A stretch of DNA of 64,000 nt from Lachnospiraceae bacterium (GCA_024692905.1 JAILLY010000102.1:124001-188000), one strand, 5' to 3'; counted from the first letter of the stretch, positions 1 through 9,903 are shown. A program made the numbers and translations. The notes: generated by a model from the letters alone, not told the origin.

Positions 1-291
1 AGGTCCGGATCCGTTGATTTTTTCTTCATAGAAGCGGCGCTCCTTATTGAAGACGGATATAAGGAGATATGCGACGAGTTATGGTATATATATGCCGAAG
101 AGGAGATAAGGGCTGCGCGTCTTAAGGCGTCACGTGCTTATTCCGATGAAAAGATCCGGTCTATAATGAAAAAACAGAATGATGATGAGACGTTCAGAAA
201 ATATTGCGATCATATCATCGAAAATAACGGAGATACCGCAAAGACCCGTGAGCAGATAATGAGGCTGCTTGGGGACCGCAAAGGAGAGTAG
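1..291 (+). CDS. coaE: Dephospho-CoA kinase, C-terminal part (cut by window start)
   Basis: The open frame enters from the left edge and ends at a TAG at 289-291, giving the last 96 residues of a protein. It reads ...SVDFFFIEAALLIEDGY, then ELWYIYAEEEIRAARLKASR and YSDEKIRSIMKKQ. This matches the C-terminal half of dephospho-CoA kinase: the EAALL segment, the LID-like arginine helix (RLKASRAYSDEKI) and a final amphipathic region. The family phosphorylates dephospho-CoA with ATP in the last step of coenzyme A synthesis, in the cytosol. The P-loop lies outside the window, so identification rests on the C-terminal half only. The next gene starts 3 bases after the stop, so the two are very probably co-transcribed. 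Confidence 0.8.
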   Translation, partial: RSGSVDFFFIEAALLIEDGYKEICDELWYIYAEEEIRAARLKASRAYSDEKIRSIMKKQNDDETFRKYCDHIIENNGDTAKTREQIMRLLGDRKGE

Positions 292-294
292 GGA

Positions 295-2586
295 ATGGAA
301 GAGGATAAGAAGAATCCGGGACAGCTCGTCTTCGGACTTGATATAGGTACGAGGAGTCTCGTGGGGACAGTCGGATATATGTCCGGGGATAAGTTCCATG
401 TTGTCGCGCAGTATGTAAAGGAACATGAATCCAGATCCATGCTTGACGGCCAGATCCATGATATAAACACCGTCGGACGTTCGATAGCCGAAGTCAAACA
501 GAAACTTGAGAATCAGATAGGCAGGCAGCTCAATGAAGTCTGTATAGCCGCTGCCGGACGTGTGCTAAAGACAGTCACGACTTCCGCCGAGCTGTATTTT
601 CCCGAGGAGAAAGCTGTCGAAGCCGAAGACATACACAGTGTCGAGATGCTGGGAGTCGAGAAGGCTTTTGAGGAACTTGCTTCCTTCAATACTTCCGATA
701 CACGTTTTTACTGTGTGGGATATACCGTTGTAAGATATTTCATGAACGATATCCAGATGAATGTTCTCTTAAAGCATAAGGCAAGAAAGATATCCGCCGA
801 GATAATCGCCACCTTTTTGCCCGATGATGTTGTTGACGGGCTGTACAGGGCAGTTGAAGTTGCCGATCTCCAGGTGGCAAACCTTACGCTTGAGCCTATC
901 GCTGCCATACAGGTCGCGATACCCGAAAGTTACAGGATGCTCAACATCGCACTCGTGGATGTCGGGGCGGGAACCTCGGATATTTCGATCACAAGAGACG
1001 GGAGTATCGTTGCATACGGTATGATACCCATGGCCGGTGATGAGATCACCGAAGCCATAGTTAAACATTGCCTGGTTGACTTTGCCACCGGTGAGACGAT
1101 AAAGACCTCTTACGGCAAAAAGATCATCAAGTATAACGATATAATGGGCATACAGCAGAAGATCACCGCAGAGGAAATAGACAGTGTTGTCGAACCGGTA
1201 GTCAAGGTGATGACCAAGGAGATAAGCGATAAGATCAAGGAACTTAACGGAGATGAACCGGTCAGTGCGGTATTCGTAGTCGGCGGAGGCGGCAAGCTCC
1301 CGATATTTGTAAGGTGCCTTGCGGATGAACTCGGTATCAGCCGGCAGAGATGCGCTCTGCGCGGTGAAGAGGTGCTTAAGGATATCGATTATCAGATACC
1401 ATCGCCGAATTACGATTCGATGTTTGTAACGCCCATCGGCATATGTCTTAATTTCTATGATTCCAAAAACAACTTCATATATGTTAATTTCAACGGTGAG
1501 CGTGTCAAACTGTACGATAACGGACACCTTATGGTGGTCGATGCCGCCATACAGGCCGGATTCCCCAATGAGGGACTTTTCCCGAAGAGGGGTAAGGCAC
1601 TGGAATTCACGCTTAACGGGACGCCGCATATGGTAAGAGGTGAACTCGGAGAGACGGCTGTTGTTACGGTGAATGATGAAGAAGTCAGCATCAATTCATC
1701 GATCAGGGCGGGCGACAAGATAGTCGTTACGGAATCAACCGCCGGCGCACCCGCATCGGCACGTATCGACAAGCTTAAGGAATATGATTCGACGATCACG
1801 GTAATAGTGAACGATACACCCGTCTTTCTGCCCAAGTATGCAGATGTTAACGGTACCCTTCAATCCGGGTATTATGAGATAGAAGAGAATGACAATATCA
1901 AGCTCCTTGATTATTATACCGTGGAGCAGATAGCGGATTTCATGGATGTTAAGCTTAAAGAAGGCATGAATATCTATGTAAACAACAAGCTGGCCGGTAA
2001 AGATACTCTCGTATACAGTAATTTTTCCATCATATGGACGCTTGAGGAGTTAAGCCTTTCGGATGTTGAAAGGGATGAGAAGGCCGGACTCTTTGAGCGG
2101 GATGCAGAAGAAGTATATGAACAGGATGATCCCGACCGGGACGGATACGATCGGGAAGAAGATATACTCTCCGACACTCTTAATGCTCTTAAGGATGTCA
2201 AAAAAGCGCTTGAACAGGATGATCCGGAATCCCGTGAAAATGTAACTGAAAACCATCAGGCAGACGGTGAAAAAGAAACGGAAACCGGCGCTGCGGATAA
2301 GAGCGCTGAAGAGGAATCAGGCAGTGTGAGCACGGATGACGAAGCCGGCGGCAGCAGGGAAAACGATAATGAAAACGAAGGGACAAAGATAACTGTCAGG
2401 GTAAACGGAGAGGATGTAACACTCACCGGGAAAAGGGATTATATATATGTTGATGTGTTTGAGTTCATCGATTTCGATCTGTCAAAGCCCAAGGGACACG
2501 CTGTGGTCACAAGGCTGAATGACAGGCCGGCACGGTTTGATGAGATGATAAAGGCGGGGGACAAGATAGACATATTCTGGGAATGA
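295..2586 (+). CDS. FtsA/PilM-like actin-fold ATPase with long C-terminal extension
   Basis: A 763-residue protein. The N-terminal 420 or so residues are an FtsA/MreB/Hsp70-type ATPase: phosphate-1 motif GLDIGTRSLVGTVG at about residue 14, phosphate-2 motif VDVGAGTSDISI near residue 220, and an adenosine motif VFVVGGGGKLPIFV near residue 323. FtsA proteins are usually about 420 residues, so about 340 extra residues follow. These contain stretches with the repeated pattern RAGDKI, resembling beta-grasp or SLBB-like modules, then an acidic low-complexity linker (about 590-695), then a last module ending KAGDKIDIFWE. No amphipathic membrane-targeting helix is obvious at the C-terminus. It sits just after coaE and not beside ftsZ. 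A role in cell division or envelope assembly is inferred from the ATPase family only. Confidence 0.7.
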   Translation: MEEDKKNPGQLVFGLDIGTRSLVGTVGYMSGDKFHVVAQYVKEHESRSMLDGQIHDINTVGRSIAEVKQKLENQIGRQLNEVCIAAAGRVLKTVTTSAELYFPEEKAVEAEDIHSVEMLGVEKAFEELASFNTSDTRFYCVGYTVVRYFMNDIQMNVLLKHKARKISAEIIATFLPDDVVDGLYRAVEVADLQVANLTLEPIAAIQVAIPESYRMLNIALVDVGAGTSDISITRDGSIVAYGMIPMAGDEITEAIVKHCLVDFATGETIKTSYGKKIIKYNDIMGIQQKITAEEIDSVVEPVVKVMTKEISDKIKELNGDEPVSAVFVVGGGGKLPIFVRCLADELGISRQRCALRGEEVLKDIDYQIPSPNYDSMFVTPIGICLNFYDSKNNFIYVNFNGERVKLYDNGHLMVVDAAIQAGFPNEGLFPKRGKALEFTLNGTPHMVRGELGETAVVTVNDEEVSINSSIRAGDKIVVTESTAGAPASARIDKLKEYDSTITVIVNDTPVFLPKYADVNGTLQSGYYEIEENDNIKLLDYYTVEQIADFMDVKLKEGMNIYVNNKLAGKDTLVYSNFSIIWTLEELSLSDVERDEKAGLFERDAEEVYEQDDPDRDGYDREEDILSDTLNALKDVKKALEQDDPESRENVTENHQADGEKETETGAADKSAEEESGSVSTDDEAGGSRENDNENEGTKITVRVNGEDVTLTGKRDYIYVDVFEFIDFDLSKPKGHAVVTRLNDRPARFDEMIKAGDKIDIFWE

Positions 2587-2605
2587 ATATGAAAGGGGAG
2601 AAATA

Positions 2606-3403
2606 ATGAGGTTATGCAGTATTGCGAGCGGGAGCAGCGGAAATTGTATTTATGTGGGATCGGATGATACACATCTTATAGTTGATGCCGGGATCAGCGG
2701 TAAGCGTATAGAGGAAGGACTCAATTCCATAGGACTTAAGACCGGGGAGATAGACGGGATACTGATAACGCATGAACATTCCGACCATGTCGGCGGACTG
2801 GGAGTCATCGCAAGACGTTACGGGATCCCGATGTATGCCACTCAGGGAACCATAGATGCGATAAAAGCCATGTCATATCTGGGCAGGATACCCGGTGAAC
2901 TGTTCAGGACGATAGAGGCGGATAAGCCGTTTAAAGTCAACGATCTTAAGGTTAACCCGGTAAGGATCAGTCATGATGCGGCAGATCCCGTTGCCTACAG
3001 GATCGGGAACGGCAGCAGGTCGGTCGGTGTCCTCAGTGATCTGGGCAGGTTCAGCGACTATACGGTTGACAGTTTTTTCGGAGTCGATGCACTGTTGCTT
3101 GAAGCAAATCATGACGTGAACATGCTCCAGGTAGGAAGTTATCCGTACAGGCTGAAATGCAGGATACTGTCCGATAAGGGACACCTGTCTAACGAATCAT
3201 CGGGGAAGCTTTTGTCGAGGCTTTTGCATGATGACTTAAAGACCGTATTTCTCGGGCACTTGAGCCAGGAAAACAATCTTGCGGAGCTTGCCTATGAAAC
3301 GGTCAGGCTTGAAGTGCTTATGAGTGACAACAAATACAAGCCTGAGGATTTCAGTATAAGAGTGGCGGCACGTGATATGGTGAGCGAAGCCATTGCAGTA
3401 TAA
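2606..3403 (+). CDS. WalJ/YycJ-like metallo-beta-lactamase fold hydrolase
   Basis: A 265-residue protein of the metallo-beta-lactamase superfamily. The N-terminus carries the SGSSGNCIYV strand typical of the YycJ/WalJ group, followed by DAGISGKRIEEGL. The metal-binding motif THEHSDHVGG lies at about residues 54-63; later ligands are probably in ISHDA, VLSDLG and the EANHD segment near residue 171. Members of this group are proposed to be single-domain DNA or RNA 5'-to-3' exonucleases linked to cell wall and division control in Bacillus and Streptococcus. The substrate here is unknown. The gene starts 19 bases after the FtsA-like gene with a good ribosome site (GGGGAG), and the ACT protein follows 9 bases later, so it is part of the same operon. 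Confidence 0.8.
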   Translation: MRLCSIASGSSGNCIYVGSDDTHLIVDAGISGKRIEEGLNSIGLKTGEIDGILITHEHSDHVGGLGVIARRYGIPMYATQGTIDAIKAMSYLGRIPGELFRTIEADKPFKVNDLKVNPVRISHDAADPVAYRIGNGSRSVGVLSDLGRFSDYTVDSFFGVDALLLEANHDVNMLQVGSYPYRLKCRILSDKGHLSNESSGKLLSRLLHDDLKTVFLGHLSQENNLAELAYETVRLEVLMSDNKYKPEDFSIRVAARDMVSEAIAV

Positions 3404-3412
3404 GGAGGAGAA

Positions 3413-3685
3413 ATGAAAAAAACGATAATAACCGTTGTCGGGAAGGATACAGTCGGGATAATAGCAAAGGTATGTACCTATCTTGCAAATAACAGGATCA
3501 ATATACTTGATATTTCGCAGACGATCGTCCAGGGATATTTCAATATGATGATGATAGCGGATATGAATGATTCGAGCAAGCCGTTCGGGGACATATCGGA
3601 CGAACTTGCACAGATAGGCGAGGAGATAGGAGTAGTCATCAGATGTCAGCGTGAAGATATCTTCAAGAGTATGCACAGGGTGTGA
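3413..3685 (+). CDS. ACT domain protein (UPF0237 type)
   Basis: A 90-residue protein consisting of little more than one ACT domain: [19 protein letters not shown] at the start, then a [19 protein letters not shown] strand. ACT domains bind small ligands, usually amino acids. Small stand-alone UPF0237 proteins are conserved next to the PFL/UPF0210 gene in Firmicutes and archaea, and that pairing is seen here. A GGAGG ribosome site precedes the ATG. Its stop lies 2 bases before the next ATG. The ligand and exact function are not known; regulation of its neighbour is an inference from the constant pairing. Confidence 0.8.
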   Translation: MKKTIITVVGKDTVGIIAKVCTYLANNRINILDISQTIVQGYFNMMMIADMNDSSKPFGDISDELAQIGEEIGVVIRCQREDIFKSMHRV

Positions 3686-3687
3686 TC

Positions 3688-5052
3688 ATGATCAATATAT
3701 TTGAAGTAAATGAAACGAATGAAATGATCGAAAAGGAAAACCTTGACGTGAGAACGATCACGCTTGGTATAAGCCTTCTCGACTGTATAACAGACGACCT
3801 TAAAAAACTTAAAGGTAATATCTACGATAAGATAACGACCACGGCAAGGGACCTTGTGAAGGTCGGAAAAGAAATAGAGAAGGAGTACGGGATCCCCATA
3901 GTGAACAAGAGGATATCGGTTACTCCTGTCGGTCTTGTCGGCGCATCCGCCTGCAAGAGTCCAGATGACTTTGCAAAATTAGCGGATACCCTTGATGAAG
4001 CGGCCGGTGCGGTCGGCGTAAATTTCATAGGAGGATATTCGGCCCTGGTGTGCAAGGGTATGACGAAAGCGGAAGAGATGCTCATAAGATCGATCCCTCA
4101 GGCGCTTTCGTCAACCAGGCTTGTATGCAGTTCCGTTAATCTTGGTTCTACAAGGACCGGGATAAATATGGATGCCGTCAGGCTCATGGGAAAGATAATA
4201 AAAGAAACCGCTGAGGCTACCAAAGATTCGGATTCACTTGGCTGCGCCAAACTTGTCGTGTTCTGCAATGCACCTGATGACAACCCGTTCATGGCCGGAG
4301 CATTTCACGGAGTGACGGAAGCCGACGCGGTCATCAATGTCGGAGTCAGCGGACCGGGAGTAGTCAATACGGCACTTAAGAAGGTGCGTGGTGAAAGCTT
4401 TGAAGTATTATGCGAGACGATCAAAAAGACAGCGTTCAAGGTGACGCGCGTCGGCCAGCTTGTGGCGGGTGAGGCATCGGTAAGACTCGGGATCCCGTTC
4501 GGCATAGTCGATCTGTCGCTTGCGCCGACTCCTGCAGTGGGTGATTCTGTTGCCGATATTTTATGTGAGATCGGTCTTGAGCATGCCGGAGCACCGGGTA
4601 CGACTGCGGCACTCGCACTTCTCAACGATCAGGTCAAAAAAGGCGGAGTCATGGCATCGTCCTATGTGGGCGGACTGAGCGGAGCATTCATACCGGTGAG
4701 TGAAGACCAGGGGATGATAGACGCGGTTTGTGCAGGAAGCCTTACGATCGAAAAACTTGAAGCGATGACATGCGTATGTTCGGTCGGGCTTGATATGATA
4801 GCCATACCCGGCGATACTGCGGCATCAACGATCTCGGGAATGATCGCGGATGAGATGGCGATAGGAATGGTGAACCAGAAGACCACGGCTGTCAGGATAA
4901 TCCCGGTTATAGGCAAAGGTGTCGGAGAAAACGTCGAATTCGGAGGATTGCTCGGACATGCTCCGATAATGCCAGTAAATCCTTACTCATGTGAAGCCTT
5001 TGTAAACAGAAAAGGACGTATACCTGCTCCGATACACAGCTTTAAGAACTGA
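3688..5052 (+). CDS. PFL family protein (UPF0210/DUF711)
   Basis: A 454-residue protein of the UPF0210 family, structurally related to pyruvate formate-lyase-like folds but of unproven function. It begins [21 protein letters not shown], the usual family start, so I place the start at ATG 3688 rather than the GTG at 3682 that overlaps the previous stop. Landmarks are the [13 protein letters not shown] segment, a [14 protein letters not shown] segment, [14 protein letters not shown], and a C-terminal [19 protein letters not shown]. There is no obvious glycyl-radical motif. It follows the ACT protein immediately, and the next gene (tmcAL) converges on it with only 8 bases between. I found no convincing terminator in that space. 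Confidence 0.82.
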   Translation: MINIFEVNETNEMIEKENLDVRTITLGISLLDCITDDLKKLKGNIYDKITTTARDLVKVGKEIEKEYGIPIVNKRISVTPVGLVGASACKSPDDFAKLADTLDEAAGAVGVNFIGGYSALVCKGMTKAEEMLIRSIPQALSSTRLVCSSVNLGSTRTGINMDAVRLMGKIIKETAEATKDSDSLGCAKLVVFCNAPDDNPFMAGAFHGVTEADAVINVGVSGPGVVNTALKKVRGESFEVLCETIKKTAFKVTRVGQLVAGEASVRLGIPFGIVDLSLAPTPAVGDSVADILCEIGLEHAGAPGTTAALALLNDQVKKGGVMASSYVGGLSGAFIPVSEDQGMIDAVCAGSLTIEKLEAMTCVCSVGLDMIAIPGDTAASTISGMIADEMAIGMVNQKTTAVRIIPVIGKGVGENVEFGGLLGHAPIMPVNPYSCEAFVNRKGRIPAPIHSFKN

Positions 5053-5060
5053 ATATATCA

Positions 5061-6386
5061 TCATATGATCACGGCAGATCTTTCGTATTCGCTTATGAAG
5101 GGTCTGCCGATTTTATTGCATATAAGTCGCATATAAAGGTCGGATGAGGCAATATCTTCACGGAACATGCGGAGCGCATGGGATAAAACAATGCCGGGAT
5201 CCGTGCCGCGCTGACATGATATGTCCCTGCTATCGGACATATAGAAACTGCTGATCACTTCTTTGGCGTCGGCATTTTTGGATACGATCGGTATGGAAGA
5301 ACGTTTTTTGAGTTCATGCATCAGCTCCCCGGCACTTCTTTTAAAGCCAAGCGGCCTTGCGTAGTATACATATCCGTCATTTATATATTCCGCGGAATAC
5401 TCAGATCTTATCCCGAGGATGATATGCAAAAGAGCCCGGCTTATCCTTGCATGATTCAGATCCTTGGATTTAAGGGTCCGGCAAAGATCCGTAAAGGAAG
5501 TGGCATGTTCGTATCTGTTTAAGATCTTGTGGGAAAGGCCTTTTGAAACGTCAAGATATGAAGCAAGCACATCCGCGGGATCGTCTCCCCGGCACAGCGA
5601 GGTTTTTATGATGTCCTGTATGCGTAAGAAAACGGGAAGGCTTAAGTCATCCTCCGATACCGGGCTGTATGCTCCGAGATATCCCAAGAGAGAATCAAAT
5701 GCATTTTCCGGTATGCGGGCGGAGATCCCCGCGACTTTAGAAGCCGGTTCCAAAGAAGATAAAAGTTCTGCTCTTATCGAGGAAGAAGACAGAGCGCCGG
5801 GGGATACGTCATTATATGCATCTTTGGTCCGCTTTGTTGTATGAAATCCGCAGTTTAAGCCGAAGCTCTCCGCCGTATTTATATATGCCGCTGCAAGAAG
5901 GTTATTAGGAGTGGCAAGAACTGCCTTTACATCTTCGGGGATGCCTTCCGATGAGTTTACGGCTTTTGAGTAGTTTGTCCCGTAAGACAGCTGACGGGGC
6001 AGTGTAGGATCCTGTCTTTTTTCATTAAGCGGCATAAAAGATGCGGCACGTTTAAGCATATCGATATCTCCGCATTCCGAACCGAAGGATATAAAGTCGG
6101 CAATGCCGAGTTTTTGCAATAATGCGGTTGCGCCCGAAGCGAAGTATTCAAGGCTTCCGGAAGAGTAGTATGACGGGAGTTCGATGACAAGATCGATCCC
6201 TGTAAGAAGCGCTTCTTTTGCACGCTCGTATTTTGATATTACGGCAGGGGCACCGCGCTGGACATAATCGCCTGACATCACGGCAACGATATAGTCCGCA
6301 CCGGTTTCTTCCTTCGCTTTTTTTATGTGTCCCGCATGACCGTTATGTATTGGATTGTATTCGGCGATTACGGCTGTGATCTTCAT
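5061..6386 (-). CDS. tmcAL: tRNA(Met) cytidine acetate ligase TmcAL
   Basis: A 441-residue protein starting MKITAVIAEYNPIHNGHAGH, with the HxGH nucleotidyltransferase signature around residue 17-20. The VMSGDYVQRGAPAVISKYERA segment and the FGSECGD segment are diagnostic of TmcAL (formerly YlbM-like). The family makes N4-acetylcytidine at the wobble base of elongator tRNA-Met from acetate and ATP, in the cytosol. Length agrees with the family (about 400-440). Its ATG overlaps the stop of the upstream histidine kinase gene by 4 bases, so the two are translated from one message, an unusual pairing of tRNA modification and signalling. It converges on the PFL gene. Confidence 0.88.
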   Translation of the reverse strand: MKITAVIAEYNPIHNGHAGHIKKAKEETGADYIVAVMSGDYVQRGAPAVISKYERAKEALLTGIDLVIELPSYYSSGSLEYFASGATALLQKLGIADFISFGSECGDIDMLKRAASFMPLNEKRQDPTLPRQLSYGTNYSKAVNSSEGIPEDVKAVLATPNNLLAAAYINTAESFGLNCGFHTTKRTKDAYNDVSPGALSSSSIRAELLSSLEPASKVAGISARIPENAFDSLLGYLGAYSPVSEDDLSLPVFLRIQDIIKTSLCRGDDPADVLASYLDVSKGLSHKILNRYEHATSFTDLCRTLKSKDLNHARISRALLHIILGIRSEYSAEYINDGYVYYARPLGFKRSAGELMHELKKRSSIPIVSKNADAKEVISSFYMSDSRDISCQRGTDPGIVLSHALRMFREDIASSDLYMRLICNKIGRPFISEYERSAVII

Positions 6387-8605
6387 AACATCGTAACCTT
6401 TCCGGAAGGGAGCCGGCGCAGGATGGCTGCTTCAAGTTCAACCGCCCTGACGGGCTTGGCAAGATAATCACAGAACCCGATCTTTAGATATTCCTCCTCC
6501 ATTCCGTTTGCGACATTGGCAGTCAGCATGATCACCGGGGTTTCGCGGTTTAAGCCCTTCTGCCTGATCTCATGGAAGGTTTCGATCCCGTTTTTGACGG
6601 GCATCCGGTGGTCGAGGAGTATTACATCATATTTCGTTTCCATGCACTTCTTTACAGCTTCGTCTCCGCTCATAGCGGTATCTGTTTTCATCATTGTCGG
6701 GGTAAGAAGCCCTTCAACGACCATAAGATTGACCTTCACATCGTCCACAATGAGTATCCTTGCATCCTTTGCCGTAAAGCTTTCTTTATGAACGGCATTT
6801 CCGGATAAATGAAGGTCCAAAGGAGTGCCGGCCGGAGTGCGGTCAGCTATCATTTGAGGGATAACGGCAACGAAAGAGCTCCCTTTTCCGGGAGTACTTT
6901 TTACATGCACTTCCCCGTTCATGAGGTGGAGCAGACGGCGCGTTATGGAAAGCCCGAGTCCCGTCCCGCGGATGTAGGTATCATCATTTGCGTTTATGCG
7001 CCTGAAAGAATCGAACAGATAAGGGATATCATCCTTCGGGATGCCTATACCCGTATCGGTGACATCGATGATAAGATCGATGCGGCCGCTTACGGTCATG
7101 TCATAGGTCATATCCACGGTAATGCCGCCTTCCTTTGTATATTTAACGGCATTTGAGACTATATTGGACAGGATCTGGCCGATCAGTTCGGGATCTCCGA
7201 TAAGACGTGACGGAATGCCCTCATCACATGTTGCGTGGAGATACAGGCCTTTTTCTCCGGCAGCCCCTTCAAAGAGATTGAAACAGTCCTTTAAAAGCCT
7301 GCTTGGTTCATATTCGCGTGCAATAACCTCGGTCTTTCCGGTTTCGATACTGGAAAAGTCGAGGACATCATTTATGAGATTGAGCAATTCATCACCGGCT
7401 TCGCGTATATTGGCGGCGTAATCCTTAACTAAGGGATCTTTCGTATCTCTGAGGATGAGTTCGTTCATACCGAGTATTGAGCTTAAGGGTGTGCGTATCT
7501 CGTGAGACATGCCGGCAAGGAACATGCTCTTGGCCCTGTTTGCGTTATCGGCATTTTCTTTTGCCTCTTTTATGCCGTTTAAGCTGGATACCTCCTCGGT
7601 TGTTTCGCGGGTGAGATAATAAGAACCTATAACGCGGCCCTTTTTATCATTGAGCGTATTATATCTGACTTCAAAATACCTTGTGGTCTTTTTGCCGTTC
7701 TTATCATATGTTCTTGAATACATAACGGAATCGCCGGGATCGTTCTTGTCATGCATTTTCCTTATGACGGTTGCCATGGGCTCACAGTCGGGAGTGCATG
7801 TCGGCATATCGAGACCGAAATTGATCCTTGAAAAGGCGTTTGCATAGATGCAGCGGTCGTTGATATCAAAGATTATCAATCCTTCCCCGAAATCATCGAC
7901 AGCTCTCTCAACGGAAGTCACAAGAAGCCTTCTTGGTACAAAGGTCCTTATACTGAAGCAGACAAGAGCAAAAGCCACGGCATAGAAGATCACGGATGCG
8001 TCAAGAACAAGAGACAGGGACATATATATATAGTTGAGAACAACAACCAGCAGAAGTACCGAAAGTATGATCATATATTTATAACGGTAGAGGCTGTAAC
8101 TCTTTATTATCTTATATATTATGAAGATGAGAGCGATGAGCAGCGAGAGGTAGTCAAGCATAAGATGAGCATAGTAAGCCGGATAGAAGCCGGTCTGGAA
8201 GAAGATCTCGCCCGGTATGCTTTTGTTCTCATAAATATAGAAACTTATCCCTGTAACGGGATTTAAGAGTATAAGAGTGGAGTCGATACCCATGAGTAAA
8301 GCAACAGGAAACTTAAGCCGTGACTTTACAGCATGATATTCGGTATATGACAGACAGAATCCGAGCGTATAATATATGATCCAGTCTATGGAGGCGAAAT
8401 ATATACTGTATGCGATCCCGGCTGACATCTCATCATATGACAGAGCGATGAGTATATTGCCGATTATGGCGATAACCGCACACAGCATCGCATTCATAAG
8501 GATCTTTCCGTATTCTTCGCGAACCTGCTGGATCCTCTTTATCATAAAAAGAATGGTAATTATCGTAAGAAAGTATATGGCTGCATATATTGATTTGGTA
8601 TACAT
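6383..8605 (-). CDS. Hybrid sensor histidine kinase with 7TM sensor, PAS and receiver domains
   Basis: A 740-residue protein. Residues 1-225 hold about seven hydrophobic segments, a 7TM histidine-kinase sensor region. A PAS-like domain follows (about 230-340: GEGLIIFDINDRCIYANAF). The phosphoacceptor is His368 in MSHEIRTPLSSILG. The ATPase domain has N481/N485, DTGIGI (517-522) and GTGLGL (547-552). A receiver domain occupies about 615-735, with acidic pocket D621-D622, phosphoacceptor D665 (LLDHRMP), T695 and K717. All catalytic residues look intact. There is no DNA-binding output, so the phosphate must be passed to a partner outside this window or the receiver acts alone. The start is preceded by CGGAG about 8 bases upstream. 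It is coupled to tmcAL by a 4-base overlap. The signal sensed is unknown. Confidence 0.88.
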   Translation of the reverse strand: MYTKSIYAAIYFLTIITILFMIKRIQQVREEYGKILMNAMLCAVIAIIGNILIALSYDEMSAGIAYSIYFASIDWIIYYTLGFCLSYTEYHAVKSRLKFPVALLMGIDSTLILLNPVTGISFYIYENKSIPGEIFFQTGFYPAYYAHLMLDYLSLLIALIFIIYKIIKSYSLYRYKYMIILSVLLLVVVLNYIYMSLSLVLDASVIFYAVAFALVCFSIRTFVPRRLLVTSVERAVDDFGEGLIIFDINDRCIYANAFSRINFGLDMPTCTPDCEPMATVIRKMHDKNDPGDSVMYSRTYDKNGKKTTRYFEVRYNTLNDKKGRVIGSYYLTRETTEEVSSLNGIKEAKENADNANRAKSMFLAGMSHEIRTPLSSILGMNELILRDTKDPLVKDYAANIREAGDELLNLINDVLDFSSIETGKTEVIAREYEPSRLLKDCFNLFEGAAGEKGLYLHATCDEGIPSRLIGDPELIGQILSNIVSNAVKYTKEGGITVDMTYDMTVSGRIDLIIDVTDTGIGIPKDDIPYLFDSFRRINANDDTYIRGTGLGLSITRRLLHLMNGEVHVKSTPGKGSSFVAVIPQMIADRTPAGTPLDLHLSGNAVHKESFTAKDARILIVDDVKVNLMVVEGLLTPTMMKTDTAMSGDEAVKKCMETKYDVILLDHRMPVKNGIETFHEIRQKGLNRETPVIMLTANVANGMEEEYLKIGFCDYLAKPVRAVELEAAILRRLPSGKVTML

Positions 8606-8668
8606 AGCAGACTCCGTCAGTGTATGTTTTGTATTTATTATATAATATCACGGGATTAAAAAAAAGAT

Positions 8669-8697
8669 TTGAGTATATCGCGGTTTTGTACTAAACT
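8669..8697 (+). promoter_or_regulatory. Likely sigma-A promoter for pta
   Basis: TTGAGT at 8669-8674, a 17-base spacer, then TAAACT at 8692-8697, about 57 bases before the pta start. It lies in the divergent space between the histidine kinase gene and pta. The match to the consensus is moderate. Confidence 0.5.
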
Positions 8698-8753
8698 ATC
8701 ATCAGCGGGTTTTTCGCTTATGGGTCAAATATATTATTGAAAGGGTGGTAAAA

Positions 8754-9755
8754 ATGGGATTTATAGACAGGATAAAGGACAGGGCAAGGCAGGATGTCAA
8801 AAAGATAGTAATGCCGGAGAGCAATGACAGGAGAACACTCATTGCCGCACATAAGATCCTTAAGGAGAATATCGCCGACATAATAATGGTAGGCAAGGAA
8901 GACAAGATAATGGAAGGCGCAAACTGGCTGGAACTTGACTTATCAAGGATTTCGGTCGTCGATCCCGAGACTTCCGACAAGTTTGAACTGTACGCAGATA
9001 ACTTGTATGAACTCCGCAAGAACAAGGGGATGACTCCGGAGAAGGCCAGGGAAAGGCTCCTTAACGACTATCTTATGTGGGGAGTCATGATGGTCAAGAT
9101 GAAGGATGCCGACGGAATGGTAGCCGGTGCCTGCCACGCTACGGCTGATGTTTTAAGACCTTCACTTCAGGTCTTGAAGACTGCTCCCGGTGTTGAACTC
9201 GTATCGGGCTTTTTTATACTGGATGTTCCCAATTGCGAATACGGTGAAAACGGTACTTTTCTTTTTGCGGACTGCGGACTCAATCAGGATCCGAATTCCG
9301 AGGAACTGGCTGCTATCGCCAATACTTCTTCAAAAAGCTTTACGAATCTGATAGGCGGTAAGCCCATTATCGCAATGCTTTCACATTCTACAAAGGGCAG
9401 TGCAAAGCATGAACTCGTTGATAAGGTTGTAAGGGCGACCGAGATAGCAAAGGATAAGTACCCATACCTCAATATAGACGGTGAACTCCAGACCGATGCA
9501 GCCATAGTTCCGGCGGTGGCGGCAACCAAGGCTCCCGGAAGCGAGATCGCCGGTCATGCCAATGTACTTATATTCCCGAACCTTGATGCCGGCAATATCG
9601 GATATAAGCTCGTTGAAAGGCTGGCAAAGGCGGAAGCATACGGTCCGATGCTCCAGGGGCTTGCAAGGCCCGTAAACGACCTGTCGCGCGGATGCTCGGC
9701 AGATGATATAGTCGGCGTCGTCGCACTTACTGCGGTACAGGCTCAGATATCCTGA
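8754..9755 (+). CDS. pta: Phosphate acetyltransferase
   Basis: A 333-residue protein starting MGFIDRIKDRARQDVKKIVMPE. I choose ATG 8754, which has AGGGTGG a few bases upstream and gives the usual family start; an in-frame GTG at 8745 lies inside that ribosome site. Family landmarks are DGMVAGACHATADVLRP, the FADCGLNQDP segment, ALLSHSTKG-like MLSHSTKGSA, and the NVLIFPNLDAGNIGYKLVER signature. The enzyme interconverts acetyl-CoA plus phosphate and acetyl phosphate plus CoA, feeding ATP formation through acetate kinase during fermentation. In many relatives ackA follows directly; here it does not, and the next gene is rpmF behind its own strong promoter. Confidence 0.93.
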   Translation: MGFIDRIKDRARQDVKKIVMPESNDRRTLIAAHKILKENIADIIMVGKEDKIMEGANWLELDLSRISVVDPETSDKFELYADNLYELRKNKGMTPEKARERLLNDYLMWGVMMVKMKDADGMVAGACHATADVLRPSLQVLKTAPGVELVSGFFILDVPNCEYGENGTFLFADCGLNQDPNSEELAAIANTSSKSFTNLIGGKPIIAMLSHSTKGSAKHELVDKVVRATEIAKDKYPYLNIDGELQTDAAIVPAVAATKAPGSEIAGHANVLIFPNLDAGNIGYKLVERLAKAEAYGPMLQGLARPVNDLSRGCSADDIVGVVALTAVQAQIS

Positions 9756-9796
9756 TATATCACAGGCCGCTGCCTGCGAATTATTGAATATCACGG

Positions 9797-9825
9797 TTGA
9801 CAAAACAATTACCTGTATGTATAAT
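9797..9825 (+). promoter_or_regulatory. Consensus sigma-A promoter for rpmF
   Basis: A perfect TTGACA at 9797-9802 and a perfect TATAAT at 9820-9825, separated by exactly 17 bases. It lies about 75 bases before the rpmF start, leaving a leader of about 70 bases. It is one of the strongest promoter matches in the window. Confidence 0.85.
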
Positions 9826-9903
9826 CAATCAAGTGTGGTATGAACAAGTCGTTACGAAGTAGCGTTTGTAGCATAGAGTTTCAGGATATAAGGAGGTGTA
9901 ACG

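Noticed and set aside
769..1629. Minus-strand frame of 286 residues inside the FtsA-like gene
   Set aside because: No ribosome site, family match or context; the plus strand has strong motifs.
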